From Gammaproteobacteria bacterium (GTDB lineage: Bacteria > Pseudomonadota > Gammaproteobacteria > Steroidobacterales > GCA-2729495): 14,671 nt of DNA. How positions within the stretch are numbered: the stretch's first letter is position 1; each line of letters starts with the position of its first letter. Shown piece by piece: positions 8,199-14,516 of the stretch. The position numbers were made by a program, and so were the translations under genes. The notes beneath the pieces were generated by a model. The model saw only the letters and a program-made list of their open reading frames with translations, was not told the origin of the DNA and made no database searches. Where the stretch lies: assembly GCA_030429685.1 (NCBI GenBank), contig JAUIEY010000030.1:1-14671 (forward strand), given 5' to 3'.

Positions 8199-8750
8199 CT
8201 AATCAGGGTGCCATTCGGCATTGGCCGACCAGGCGGCAGGCCACCAGGCAGGCTGCGGCGGCACATCGTCCGAGAACAACAGCGGTGCCAGTTCCGCCAG
8301 CGCGGCAGCGTAGACCTGCCGCTTGAAATAAATGACTTCCTTTACCGGCCGCCAGTAGTCCACCCATTTCCAGCGATCAAACTCAGGAATGTCGGTGGTC
8401 TCCAGATCGAATTGCTGTTCGTCGCTCAGCAAGCGCAACATAAACCAGCGCTGCCGCTGGCCGATACAGATGGGCTCTGCGTCACGTCGGATATATTTTT
8501 TCGGCAGTCGATAGTGCAACCAGCCCGCTGTTTCGCCGAGAATGTCGACGTCGGCTGCAGCCAGGCCGACTTCTTCCTGCAATTCCCGGTACATGGCCTG
8601 CAGCGGCGACTCGTCTACCTGTATACCGCCCTGCGGAAACTGCCAGCCGGACTGGCGGGCGCGGCCTGCCAGCAGCAGTGCGCCGTCTGCGCGCGTCAGG
8701 ATAATGCCGACATTGCTGCGAAAACCATTTGCGTCAAAGTGATCCATCAT
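8199..8750 (-). CDS. rppH: RNA pyrophosphohydrolase RppH (Nudix)
   Basis: A 183-residue Nudix hydrolase that strips phosphate from 5'-triphosphorylated (or diphosphorylated) mRNAs, opening them to RNase E decay. The Nudix box is complete at residues 41-63 (GG-IQVDES-PLQAMYRELQEEVGL, with the metal ligands in REL.EE). RppH-specific stretches are GWQFPQGG, WLHYRLPKKYIRRD, CIGQRQRWFML and PEFDRWKWVDYW. The length is slightly above E. coli RppH (176). It starts at one of two adjacent ATGs (8750 or 8747) with a poor ribosome site. It is the first gene of the - strand run to ppx and is divergent from btuC, with a palindrome in the shared upstream region. Confidence 0.96.
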   Translation of the reverse strand: MMDHFDANGFRSNVGIILTRADGALLLAGRARQSGWQFPQGGIQVDESPLQAMYRELQEEVGLAAADVDILGETAGWLHYRLPKKYIRRDAEPICIGQRQRWFMLRLLSDEQQFDLETTDIPEFDRWKWVDYWRPVKEVIYFKRQVYAAALAELAPLLFSDDVPPQPAWWPAAWSANAEWHPD

Positions 8751-8759
8751 GACCCGATG

Positions 8760-8779
8760 AAAATGTCTGCTGACATTTT
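8760..8779. promoter_or_regulatory. Perfect palindrome (candidate operator) between rppH and btuC
   Basis: AAAATGTC (8760-8767), spacer TGCT (8768-8771), GACATTTT (8772-8779): a perfect 8-bp inverted repeat with a 4-nt centre. It overlaps the candidate btuC -35 element and begins 10 nt upstream of the rppH start. I recognise no known regulator consensus. The AT-rich stem and its place upstream of two divergent genes favour an operator over a terminator, although six Ts follow on the + strand. Confidence 0.5.
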
Positions 8780-8799
8780 TTCACAATCCCAATTATGCT
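8770..8799 (+). promoter_or_regulatory. Candidate sigma-70 promoter of the BtuC-type permease gene
   Basis: CTGACA (8770-8775, five of six to TTGACA), an 18-nt spacer and TATGCT (8794-8799, four of six to TATAAT). Transcription would begin near 8806, before ATG 8828 but after ATG 8795, which supports the later start. The -35 lies in the right half of the palindrome, as expected for a repressed promoter. The -10 match is modest. Confidence 0.4.
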
Positions 8800-8827
8800 G
8801 TCATCTCCCATCGGCGATGAGCCCAGT

Positions 8828-9805
8828 ATGAACCGCAGCCTGTTAACCCTGTTACTGCTGACCGTTGCGCTGCTCAGTGTTGCATTCGGCGTGGCCACCG
8901 GCAGCGGCGGTTTCGAGCCGGCCGCGGCATGGCATAGCCTGACCTCTCAGGCCGATCCGGTCATGCGCGATATATTGCTGCAATTGCGCCTGCCACGTGT
9001 GCTGGCTGCGTTCGGCACCGGCGCGTCGCTGGCACTGGCCGGCGCGATGATGCAGGTGCTGTTGCGCAACCCGCTGGCCGATCCCTATGTGCTGGGCACC
9101 TCCGGCGGCGCCGCGGTGGGCGCATTGCTGGCGCTGCTGGCCGGCGCGGGCGCCCTGATCGTCAACGGCGCGGCACTCGCCGGCGCATTATTCAGCACTT
9201 TGCTGGTATTTGCGCTGGCCCAGGCCGGTACTGACCGTTCGCCCGGGCGGTTGCTGCTGACCGGGGTGGTAGTGGCGGCCGGCTGGGGAGCCTTTGTAAC
9301 ACTGCTGCTGGCCACCGCACCGGAACGCAACCTGCGCGGCATGTTGTTCTGGCTGATGGGCGATTTTTCCTACTCGACTGCCGTCTGGCCACCGCTGCTG
9401 CTGGCAGCTGCCGTTACTTTGCTGGGTTATTTGCTGGCGCCGGCACTGAATGTGCTCGCCACCGGAGACCGGCAGGCCGCATTGCTGGGGGTGGCCGTCA
9501 AACCGGTGCGCGGCCTGCTGTATTTCACCAGCTCCCTGCTCACCGCAGTTGCGGTCACCACAGCCGGTACCGTCGGCTTTGTGGGTCTGGTAATTCCGCA
9601 CCTGGTGCGCCTGGCGGGTGATGCTGACCATCGCACCGTAATGCCCTGCTCGGCGCTGGCTGGCGGAGCGCTGCTGGTAGTTTCAGACACGCTGGCGCGC
9701 AGTGTCATCGCGCCGCTGCAGCTACCGGTGGGCGCGCTTACCGCCATGCTCGGCGTGCCGTTGTTTCTGCTCCTGATGCGGGATCAGCCGCGACTGTCGA
9801 GGTAA
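8828..9805 (+). CDS. btuC: FecCD/BtuC-type ABC transporter permease, probably corrinoid uptake
   Basis: A 325-residue, very hydrophobic inner-membrane protein of the FecCD family, with about ten membrane segments. Family landmarks are LRLPRVLAAFGTGASLALAG followed by QVLLRNPLADPYVLG in the first third. GFVGLVIPHLVRL near the C-terminus is the coupling-helix region that docks on the ATPase. The start is ATG 8828; ATG 8795 falls in the likely promoter. The family imports cobalamin, heme or siderophores. I choose corrinoid because the window holds a matching ATPase, a BtuF-like C-terminus and a PduO-type adenosyltransferase at 13.1-14.7 kb. It lies 3.3 kb from that ATPase gene, and its last 22 nt overlap tyrA on the other strand. 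It could instead belong to another iron/heme system. Confidence 0.88.
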   Translation: MNRSLLTLLLLTVALLSVAFGVATGSGGFEPAAAWHSLTSQADPVMRDILLQLRLPRVLAAFGTGASLALAGAMMQVLLRNPLADPYVLGTSGGAAVGALLALLAGAGALIVNGAALAGALFSTLLVFALAQAGTDRSPGRLLLTGVVVAAGWGAFVTLLLATAPERNLRGMLFWLMGDFSYSTAVWPPLLLAAAVTLLGYLLAPALNVLATGDRQAALLGVAVKPVRGLLYFTSSLLTAVAVTTAGTVGFVGLVIPHLVRLAGDADHRTVMPCSALAGGALLVVSDTLARSVIAPLQLPVGALTAMLGVPLFLLLMRDQPRLSR

Positions 9806-10872
9806 CGCCGGCCGTCTTCCATGAGCTTGACGAAGGCGGCTTCGTCCTGGTCGCGCACCGTAGCCGCAATGTCTGCAACTGCCGTCGCCAGCGCTTCCAG
9901 CGGCTCCAGCCCGTATTCGTTGAGCGACTGAATTTCGAAATACAGATTGGGGTTCTCGGCCGCTACCCGCGATGCCACTTCCAGCTGCGCGTCAAAAGTG
10001 GTGCTGGATATATCAGCCAGACGCGGAACTGATTCGCCACTGCTGGCAAGGACGCTGAAAAACGCAATGTTCAGGGCATGCGACAAACCCAGTACGTAAG
10101 CAATCAGGCGGTCATGCTCTTCCAGTTTCATTTCCGACTGACAAGCCATGGTCGAGGCAAACAATGCCTGGGCAGCGGCCTTGGCCTCTTCCGAACCGGC
10201 ATCGAGGAATATCACGTGCTTGTCGGACAACAGATCCGTGTCGGGACCAAACATGGGGTGTACAGAAGTCACCTTGGCACCACTGGCCGCCAGTTTGCGC
10301 AGTGCTGGGATCAGCGGGGTTTTCAGCGAACCGACATCGAAAATCAGGCCGCGATGACCACGCTCTGCCATTTCTTCAAGAATTGCAGCCGATTTTTGCA
10401 ATGGTGCCGCCACCACCGTAACCGCAAACTCCTCTCCGGCTTCGGTCCAGTCAGCCACGCAATGAAATTCGGGCACGCGATTGACCGGGTCCGCCACGGT
10501 GACCGCGTAGCCCTGCGAATGCAGAAAATCGCTGAACCAGCGGCCCATCTTGCCACCACCGCCGATGACCAGCGCAGCCAGCCCGCTGCCGCGACCCTCG
10601 GCCGAAACCCGCGCGCGCTCCTGTCGCGTCAGGCTGGTTTTGATCAGCAGACGCATAACATCGGCTGCAATTTCCGGGGCCACGCCAAGTTCGCGGGCAT
10701 TCTGCCGCGCACCGTCGAGCACCTGTTTTTCGCGGGCGTAATCACGGGTAGCCTGGCTGCTGGAGCGTTTCAGTTCGCCCACTTGTTCAACCACGGACTG
10801 GCGCTCGGCAATAAGCTCGAGAAGCTGCCGATCGAGTGCATTCAGCCTGTTGCGCAGATCCTGAAGGTCCAC
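9784..10872 (-). CDS. tyrA: Bifunctional chorismate mutase/prephenate dehydrogenase (T-protein)
   Basis: A 362-residue cytosolic enzyme that converts chorismate to prephenate and then, with NAD, to 4-hydroxyphenylpyruvate on the way to tyrosine. Residues 1-90 are an AroQ-type mutase (LRNRLNALDRQLLELIAER, REKQVLDGAR). From about 98 comes the dehydrogenase, with the NAD-binding GGGGKMG (104-110), DVGSLKT, HPMFGPD and a helical C-terminal half. The fusion is the enteric/gammaproteobacterial type. The start is GTG 10872, with AGGG 4 nt upstream on the - strand; the first residues DLQDLRNRL fit the family. Feedback inhibition by tyrosine is usual for the family but not visible here. It is divergent from pdxH across 185 bp, and its 3' end overlaps btuC by 22 nt. 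Confidence 0.96.
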   Translation of the reverse strand: MDLQDLRNRLNALDRQLLELIAERQSVVEQVGELKRSSSQATRDYAREKQVLDGARQNARELGVAPEIAADVMRLLIKTSLTRQERARVSAEGRGSGLAALVIGGGGKMGRWFSDFLHSQGYAVTVADPVNRVPEFHCVADWTEAGEEFAVTVVAAPLQKSAAILEEMAERGHRGLIFDVGSLKTPLIPALRKLAASGAKVTSVHPMFGPDTDLLSDKHVIFLDAGSEEAKAAAQALFASTMACQSEMKLEEHDRLIAYVLGLSHALNIAFFSVLASSGESVPRLADISSTTFDAQLEVASRVAAENPNLYFEIQSLNEYGLEPLEALATAVADIAATVRDQDEAAFVKLMEDGRRYLDSRG

Positions 10873-11057
10873 CTGACCCTACCCGTTATTAAAAAGAAGC
10901 GTTGCCAAACCCGGCGGGATTATCCCGGTGTTTTACAGAGTCCGTATCGGTGCCGCAAGCCTGCCGCGCCGTTCCGCATCCTGCCGGGCTGGCGGGTCGC
11001 CCGTGCTGCGCCTAAAATCGCCGCACCTGCCGTTTGTCATGAGGCCGTTTGACGATC

Positions 11058-11699
11058 ATGGAACAACTGCCCGATCCATTGCCGGACAATCCCCTGCACA
11101 TCCTCAGTCAATGGCTTGACGAGGCGCGTGCCAGCAATCTGTACCCCAACCCGGATGCCATGGCGCTGGCAACCGTTGATGCAACGGGACAACCTGCCAA
11201 TCGTATTGTGCTTTGCAAGCAATTGCTGGCCGAACCCGGCTATGCCGTCTTTTACACCAATTACACATCGGCCAAGGGCGATGCTATCGCGGCCAATGCA
11301 CGCGTCGCGGCCGTGTTTCACTGGGACCGGCTGAACCGGCAGGCACGGCTGGAAGGCATCGCGGTGCCTTCCCCGGCGGCGGAAAGTGACGCTTATTTTG
11401 CCAGTCGCGATCGCGACAGCCAGGTAGGCGCATGGGCCAGCGCCCAGAGTCAGCCTATTGAACAACGCAGTCAGTTGCTGCGCGCGCTGCAGGCCATGCA
11501 GCAGCGCTTCGGCGACCGCGACAGCATTGCGCGGCCGCCGCACTGGGGCGGTTACCGCGTCTGGCTGACTGCCGCCGAACTGTGGACCCGGGGTGATGCC
11601 CGCCTGCATGACCGGGGCCGCTGGGAACGCGAACTTACCGCCGGCGATGACGGCGGATTCACAGCCTCACCGTGGCAGCACCAGCGACTGCAGCCCTGA
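11058..11699 (+). CDS. pdxH: Pyridoxine/pyridoxamine 5'-phosphate oxidase
   Basis: A 213-residue FMN enzyme that oxidises PNP or PMP to pyridoxal 5'-phosphate. Motifs are RIVLCK and FYTNYTSAKG (FMN/phosphate contacts), RQARLEG, SRDRDSQVGAWAS.QS, and WGGYRVW with RLHDRGRWER and the C-terminal RLQP (RLAP in E. coli). The start is ATG 11058, or TTG 11049, which has GAGG 4 nt before it. An in-frame TGA at 11040-11042 rules out a longer product. The protein therefore lacks about 19 N-terminal residues of E. coli PdxH, including the RREYTKGGL segment that closes over the active site. The remaining domain is complete, so it should still work. It appears monocistronic; the noncoding RNA region follows. 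Confidence 0.95.
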   Translation: MEQLPDPLPDNPLHILSQWLDEARASNLYPNPDAMALATVDATGQPANRIVLCKQLLAEPGYAVFYTNYTSAKGDAIAANARVAAVFHWDRLNRQARLEGIAVPSPAAESDAYFASRDRDSQVGAWASAQSQPIEQRSQLLRALQAMQQRFGDRDSIARPPHWGGYRVWLTAAELWTRGDARLHDRGRWERELTAGDDGGFTASPWQHQRLQP

Positions 11700-11720
11700 G
11701 CGCCCATAGGCTCCCATGTC

Positions 11721-11741
11721 GATTTTCTTTACACGAAAATC
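11721..11741. repeat. Inverted repeat after pdxH
   Basis: GATTTTC (11721-11727) and GAAAATC (11735-11741) pair perfectly around TTTACAC. It lies 22 nt after the pdxH stop. There is no T run, so it is a weak terminator candidate at best; a protein-binding dyad is equally possible. Confidence 0.35.
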
Positions 11742-11820
11742 ACAAAGTGGGGCTTAATGACAAGATATGCACCGCTTTTCCACATTGCCCTGCGGCAGAC
11801 CAGGCCTGAGGTGGGGAGCG

Positions 11821-11953
11821 GCGTCCGGACCGGGGCGCAGATCGCCGCTGCGGTGGCAGCCCGGAGTTCGGGCGCAGCGGGCGTTTGGGGCCGCACCACT
11901 GCGTGCCGCGGGCCACGGGATGGGCGTCGGAAAGCTTTACAAGCGTCCGGAAA
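11821..11953. promoter_or_regulatory. Candidate enhancer (UAS) repeats for the sigma-54 promoter
   Basis: GCGTCCGGA at 11821-11829 lies inside the perfect palindrome GTCCGGAC (11823-11830). GCGTC-GGAAA (11924-11933) and GCGTCCGGAAA (11943-11953) form a near tandem 19 bp apart. They end about 65-190 bp before the -24 element, the range in which NtrC-class activators bind. The repeats are seen; the role is inferred, and the motif matches no activator consensus I know. Confidence 0.3.
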
Positions 11954-12016
11954 CAGTTAGTCCGCCATGCAACAACATTTTTTTATCTCATTGCTTTTAA
12001 AGCACTTTTCTCGTTT

Positions 12017-12032
12017 TGGCACGCATATTGCT
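12017..12032 (+). promoter_or_regulatory. Sigma-54 (-24/-12) promoter
   Basis: TGGCACG (12017-12023), 4 nt, TTGCT (12028-12032): an exact match to the RpoN consensus TGGCACG-N4-TTGCW. The GG and GC doublets have the correct spacing. With C12031 as -12, transcription begins at about 12043. It needs an ATP-dependent activator. No sigma-54 activator gene is in the window. Confidence 0.85.
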
Positions 12033-12042
12033 TTATTTAGCA

Positions 12043-12260
12043 TGCGCACAAAAAAGGTTTCTGTGTTGCCAGGTTTTCGAATGCTGATTTCAGACATCGA
12101 AGCCAGAAGTAAAGGATCAAGAAGAAGAACAACCCAACAACAATAAGAATATCCTTACTACAAAAATAAAAATCCACCACCACCTGGCGTCAAAACAGAA
12201 ACCGAATTCGCGACAACAACAATAACCCGTACACCCCGGTCACCCACCGGGGTTTTTTTT
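12043..12260 (+). ncRNA. Sigma-54-driven A-rich small RNA, CrcZ-like Hfq/Crc-titration candidate
   Basis: A predicted transcript of about 218 nt, bounded by the -24/-12 promoter and a strong intrinsic terminator. Four runs of AAN triplets stand out: five at 12119-12133 (AAGAAGAAGAACAAC), five at 12136-12150 (AACAACAATAAGAAT), four at 12162-12173 (AAAAATAAAAAT) and four at 12215-12226 (AACAACAATAAC). A weaker A-rich run lies at 12192-12202. Such ARN/CA motifs bind the distal face of Hfq, with Crc in Pseudomonas, and CrcZ/CrcY combine exactly these features under CbrB and RpoN. The terminator's eight Ts suit an Hfq-bound RNA. The one in-frame ATG (12042, 34 codons) falls at the predicted +1 without a ribosome site, so coding is unlikely. 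The location next to pdxH and a GST gene differs from CrcZ (cbrB-pcnB). The function is inferred. Confidence 0.72.
12234..12260 (+). terminator. Rho-independent terminator of the small RNA
   Basis: CCCCGGT (12234-12240), loop CACCC, ACCGGGG (12246-12252), then eight Ts (12253-12260). This is a perfect GC-rich 7-bp stem, extendable by an A-T pair. It is clear only on the + strand, so it serves the small RNA and not the facing GST gene, whose stop is at 12293-12295. Confidence 0.93.
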
Positions 12261-12292
12261 GCCTGCACCATAGCCCGCAATACTTACTTCGA

Positions 12293-13012
12293 TTATTGGG
12301 TTTCCCGGCTGTCCTGCTCCAGCATCGCCCGAATCGAAGCTTCAATCTGGCCGCCACAATAAAGTTTTCCGTAACGCTCAGCTTCGCTATTAATAAATGC
12401 CGCAAGAGTGGGTTTGGCACCGATTCGCGAGCACAACTGGTGAATCCCCGGCGCCGCTGTGATCACATCGGGTTCCAGTTCCGGCAAGCAACGCATCATG
12501 TTGCCAAAAAGCGCAACGATAGCGATATCCGCAAAGGTGACTGGCTCGTTGCCAATGAAACCGCGGGTCAGGCTCTCCTCGAATATGCTCAGCCAGTGTG
12601 GCAGGCGTTTTCTCCGGAACTCAACCCATTCGTTCCTGCGCCACACAGATGAGCCGTTGTAACGGCAAATTTCCATCAATACGTCGTTGCAATCCATGAG
12701 AACTTTCATGCACATCGCCGCTTCGAACGAAGCGTCAGGCACCAGCTCAAGTTCGCGCGATACGTACAGCACTATCGCTGGCATCTGGCTGAGCGCGCGG
12801 TCGGTGGCAAGTTCACGCAGCACCGGCGGTCCCATAAACGGCACTGACTGATCTTTGACGCGAGTGCGTCGTAACGCATCAATCTCCGCAAAGTCTGTCT
12901 GCTCCAGCAACGGGACGTCGCGATATGCAAACAGATAACTGATAAAGCAGCCACGAAACGGCAGCGGCCAGTAACTAAGCTGATACTTTGGCTCGGGTGC
13001 TGATGGTGACAT
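12293..13012 (-). CDS. Glutathione S-transferase family protein
   Basis: A 239-residue protein with the two-domain GST fold. The N-terminal thioredoxin-like part (about 10-90) has KYQLSYWPLPFRG, where Y14 is a candidate catalytic Tyr as in Tyr-type (sigma/alpha-like) GSTs. The cis-Pro loop is at VPFMGPPVL (P58), and LSQMPAIVLYVSREL takes the place of the usual SxAI motif. The helical C-terminal domain (about 95-225) contains FIGNEPVTFADI, the conserved capping region. Substrate and role are unknown. The start is ATG 13012, with GGAGA about 8 nt upstream. It is alone on its strand, converging on the small RNA and divergent from the BtuD-type gene. Homology between classes is loose, so it could be a non-catalytic GST-like protein. 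Confidence 0.85.
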   Translation of the reverse strand: MSPSAPEPKYQLSYWPLPFRGCFISYLFAYRDVPLLEQTDFAEIDALRRTRVKDQSVPFMGPPVLRELATDRALSQMPAIVLYVSRELELVPDASFEAAMCMKVLMDCNDVLMEICRYNGSSVWRRNEWVEFRRKRLPHWLSIFEESLTRGFIGNEPVTFADIAIVALFGNMMRCLPELEPDVITAAPGIHQLCSRIGAKPTLAAFINSEAERYGKLYCGGQIEASIRAMLEQDSRETQ

Positions 13013-13105
13013 GGTTTGCTCTCCGCAACACTGATTCCATTCGGGGTAATCCTAACAGCCTGGAGTATTTGCCTTTTACAAGAGCATCGTTAAAGCTTGC
13101 AGACC

Positions 13106-13882
13106 ATGACTGCCCGACTGCAAACCGCCAATCTGCAAATCGCGGTGCCCGGCCGCCAGCTGGTGCGCGACCTCGATCTCGACATCGGGCCCGGTGAGTA
13201 TGTCTGCGTGCTGGGCACCAACGGCGCCGGCAAAACACTCACCCTGCATACTCTGGCCGGACTGCGGGCCGCCACCGGCAGCATACGGCTTAACGGTGAC
13301 CTGCTGGAATCGCTTTCCAGACCGGACGTGGCAAGACGGCTGGGCCTGCTGCTGCAGATTCACGAAGACGCGTTTCCCCTGACCGTCACCGACAGCGTAC
13401 TGATGGGCTGTTTTCCGCGGCTGAATTTCTGGCAGTGGGCCGGTGACCAGGAGCTGCAGGCAGTGCAGGAAGCCCTGCGCTGTTTTGACCTGCAAGGTCT
13501 GGACGAACGGCTGATCACGACCCTGTCGGGCGGTGAACGTGAGCGCGTCGCGCTGGCAACGCTGATGGTGCAAAATCCTGATATCTGGTTGCTGGATGAA
13601 CCACTGAATCACCTCGACCCGCATCACCAGATCGCGGTGCTGGAGCAACTCGCGGCTGTTGCGGCCGGCGGGCGCATCGTGGTCACAACCGTGCACAACC
13701 CGGCGCTGGTGATGCGTTTTGCCAGCCACGCACTGCTGCTCTATGGCGACGGCGAATGGGAATACGGCCCGGCCGGCGAATTGCTGGAGCCGGAGCGACT
13801 GGAACGCCTGTATCAGACGCCATTCAGTTACTATCAGGGCAGTGCGGCGGCGGCAGGCCGCCGGGTACTGCTGCCTGCATAG
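13106..13882 (+). CDS. btuD: ABC transporter ATP-binding protein, BtuD/FecE-like, probably corrinoid uptake
   Basis: A 258-residue cytoplasmic ATPase. Counting from ATG 13106, motifs are Walker A GTNGAGKT (37-44), Q-loop Q84, signature LSGGE (140-144), Walker B WLLDEP (161-166), D-loop NHLD and the switch histidine in TTVHNP (H197). All catalytic parts are intact. TTG 13097 is an alternative start; neither has a clear ribosome site. The downstream neighbour, 49 nt away, is a cobalamin adenosyltransferase, and a BtuF-like gene follows on the other strand. A FecCD permease lies at 8828-9805. This set is the reason for the B12 call; sequence alone would allow a siderophore or heme importer. The C-terminus (SYYQGSAAAAGRRVLLPA) is typical of such ATPases. 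Confidence 0.88.
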   Translation: MTARLQTANLQIAVPGRQLVRDLDLDIGPGEYVCVLGTNGAGKTLTLHTLAGLRAATGSIRLNGDLLESLSRPDVARRLGLLLQIHEDAFPLTVTDSVLMGCFPRLNFWQWAGDQELQAVQEALRCFDLQGLDERLITTLSGGERERVALATLMVQNPDIWLLDEPLNHLDPHHQIAVLEQLAAVAAGGRIVVTTVHNPALVMRFASHALLLYGDGEWEYGPAGELLEPERLERLYQTPFSYYQGSAAAAGRRVLLPA

Positions 13883-13931
13883 CGCTACAATAATCCGCTA
13901 CAGCAGCCGACTCCGACTGGCGGACACCTTT

Positions 13932-14489
13932 TTGGGAAACAGACTCAGCAAAATATATACGCGCACCGGTGATGACGGCTCGACCGGACTCGGCGATGGC
14001 AGCCGCACGCCAAAAGACAGTGCACGCGTCGAAGCCTATGGCACGGTCGATGAACTCAACAGTGCCGTTGGCGTACTGCGCGCGGCGAACCTGCCCGCCA
14101 ACATGGACGGGTTGCTGGCTGACATTCAACAGCAGCTGTTCGATCTCGGTGGCGAACTATGCATCCCCGGATCGCAGGCAATAGGTGCCTCGCACATCAC
14201 CACACTGGAACAGCAACTGGACGCTTACAACGCGGATTTGCCGCCGCTCAGGGATTTTGTGTTGCCCGGCGGCACTGCTGCGGCGGCCGCCTGCCACATG
14301 GCCAGAACAATCTGCCGCCGTGCCGAACGGCGCGTTTGCAGCCTGGCGGCCGCAGAAGACATCAACCCGGCCGCGGTGCGCTACCTGAACCGGCTGTCGG
14401 ATTTGCTGTTTGTGCTGGCCCGGTGCATCAACCGGGAAGCGGGCGCAAGCGAAACGCTGTGGCAAAGCGGCCGCAGCAATGATGCCTGA
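13932..14489 (+). CDS. pduO: PduO-type cob(I)alamin adenosyltransferase (ATR)
   Basis: A 185-residue enzyme that transfers the adenosyl group of ATP to cob(I)alamin, making coenzyme B12. It has the ATP-binding TGDDGSTGLGDG (12-23), EAYGTVDELNS (34-44), FVLPGG (109-114), ARTICRRAER (124-133) and YLNRLSDLLFVLAR (151-164), all in family order. The start is TTG 13932: it yields the canonical MGNRLSKIYTRTGD N-terminus, and GGA lies 7 nt upstream. The open frame upstream to 13719 is a shadow of the ATPase gene. It follows that gene by 49 nt, so import and activation are probably co-expressed. It is unrelated in fold to CobA/BtuR; the symbol names the family type and implies no link to propanediol use. 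It converges on the BtuF-like gene. Confidence 0.95.
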   Translation: MGNRLSKIYTRTGDDGSTGLGDGSRTPKDSARVEAYGTVDELNSAVGVLRAANLPANMDGLLADIQQQLFDLGGELCIPGSQAIGASHITTLEQQLDAYNADLPPLRDFVLPGGTAAAAACHMARTICRRAERRVCSLAAAEDINPAAVRYLNRLSDLLFVLARCINREAGASETLWQSGRSNDA

Positions 14490-14516
14490 GCCGACTGCTT
14501 CGTTCCGTCCCGCTGC

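Larger units (their letters stand above)
11700..12016. other. Noncoding region upstream of the sigma-54 promoter
   Basis: About 320 bases with no credible gene; the two small + strand frames (from 11757 and 11767) are low-complexity and resemble nothing. It contains a dyad at 11721-11741, a strongly GC-rich block (about 11785-11935), then an AT-rich stretch (11970-12016) running into the promoter. A 9-mer GCGTCCGGA occurs at 11821-11829 and 11943-11951, with a near copy at 11924. This is the space in which a sigma-54 activator would bind and DNA would bend. No IHF consensus stood out by eye. Confidence 0.6.

Noticed and set aside
8760..8782. The rppH/btuC palindrome read as an intrinsic terminator
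   Set aside because: T residues follow, but the stem is AT-rich and no gene ends upstream on the + strand.
8751..8827. Cobalamin riboswitch upstream of btuC
   Set aside because: The divergent gap is only 77 nt, far too short for the element, and no B12-box-like sequence is visible.
10915..10927. Short dyad CGGGAT-T-ATCCCG between tyrA and pdxH
   Set aside because: Only 6 bp per arm with a one-base centre, no clear promoter around it; expected by chance in GC-rich DNA.
11757..12000. Two small + strand open frames after pdxH
   Set aside because: Their products are Arg/Ala/Gly-rich, resemble no family I know, overlap each other and lie in the GC-rich upstream block of the sigma-54 promoter.
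12042..12146. A 34-codon ORF at the 5' end of the small RNA
   Set aside because: Its ATG coincides with the predicted transcription start, has no ribosome site, and the Arg/Thr/Gln end is just the AAN repeats read as codons.
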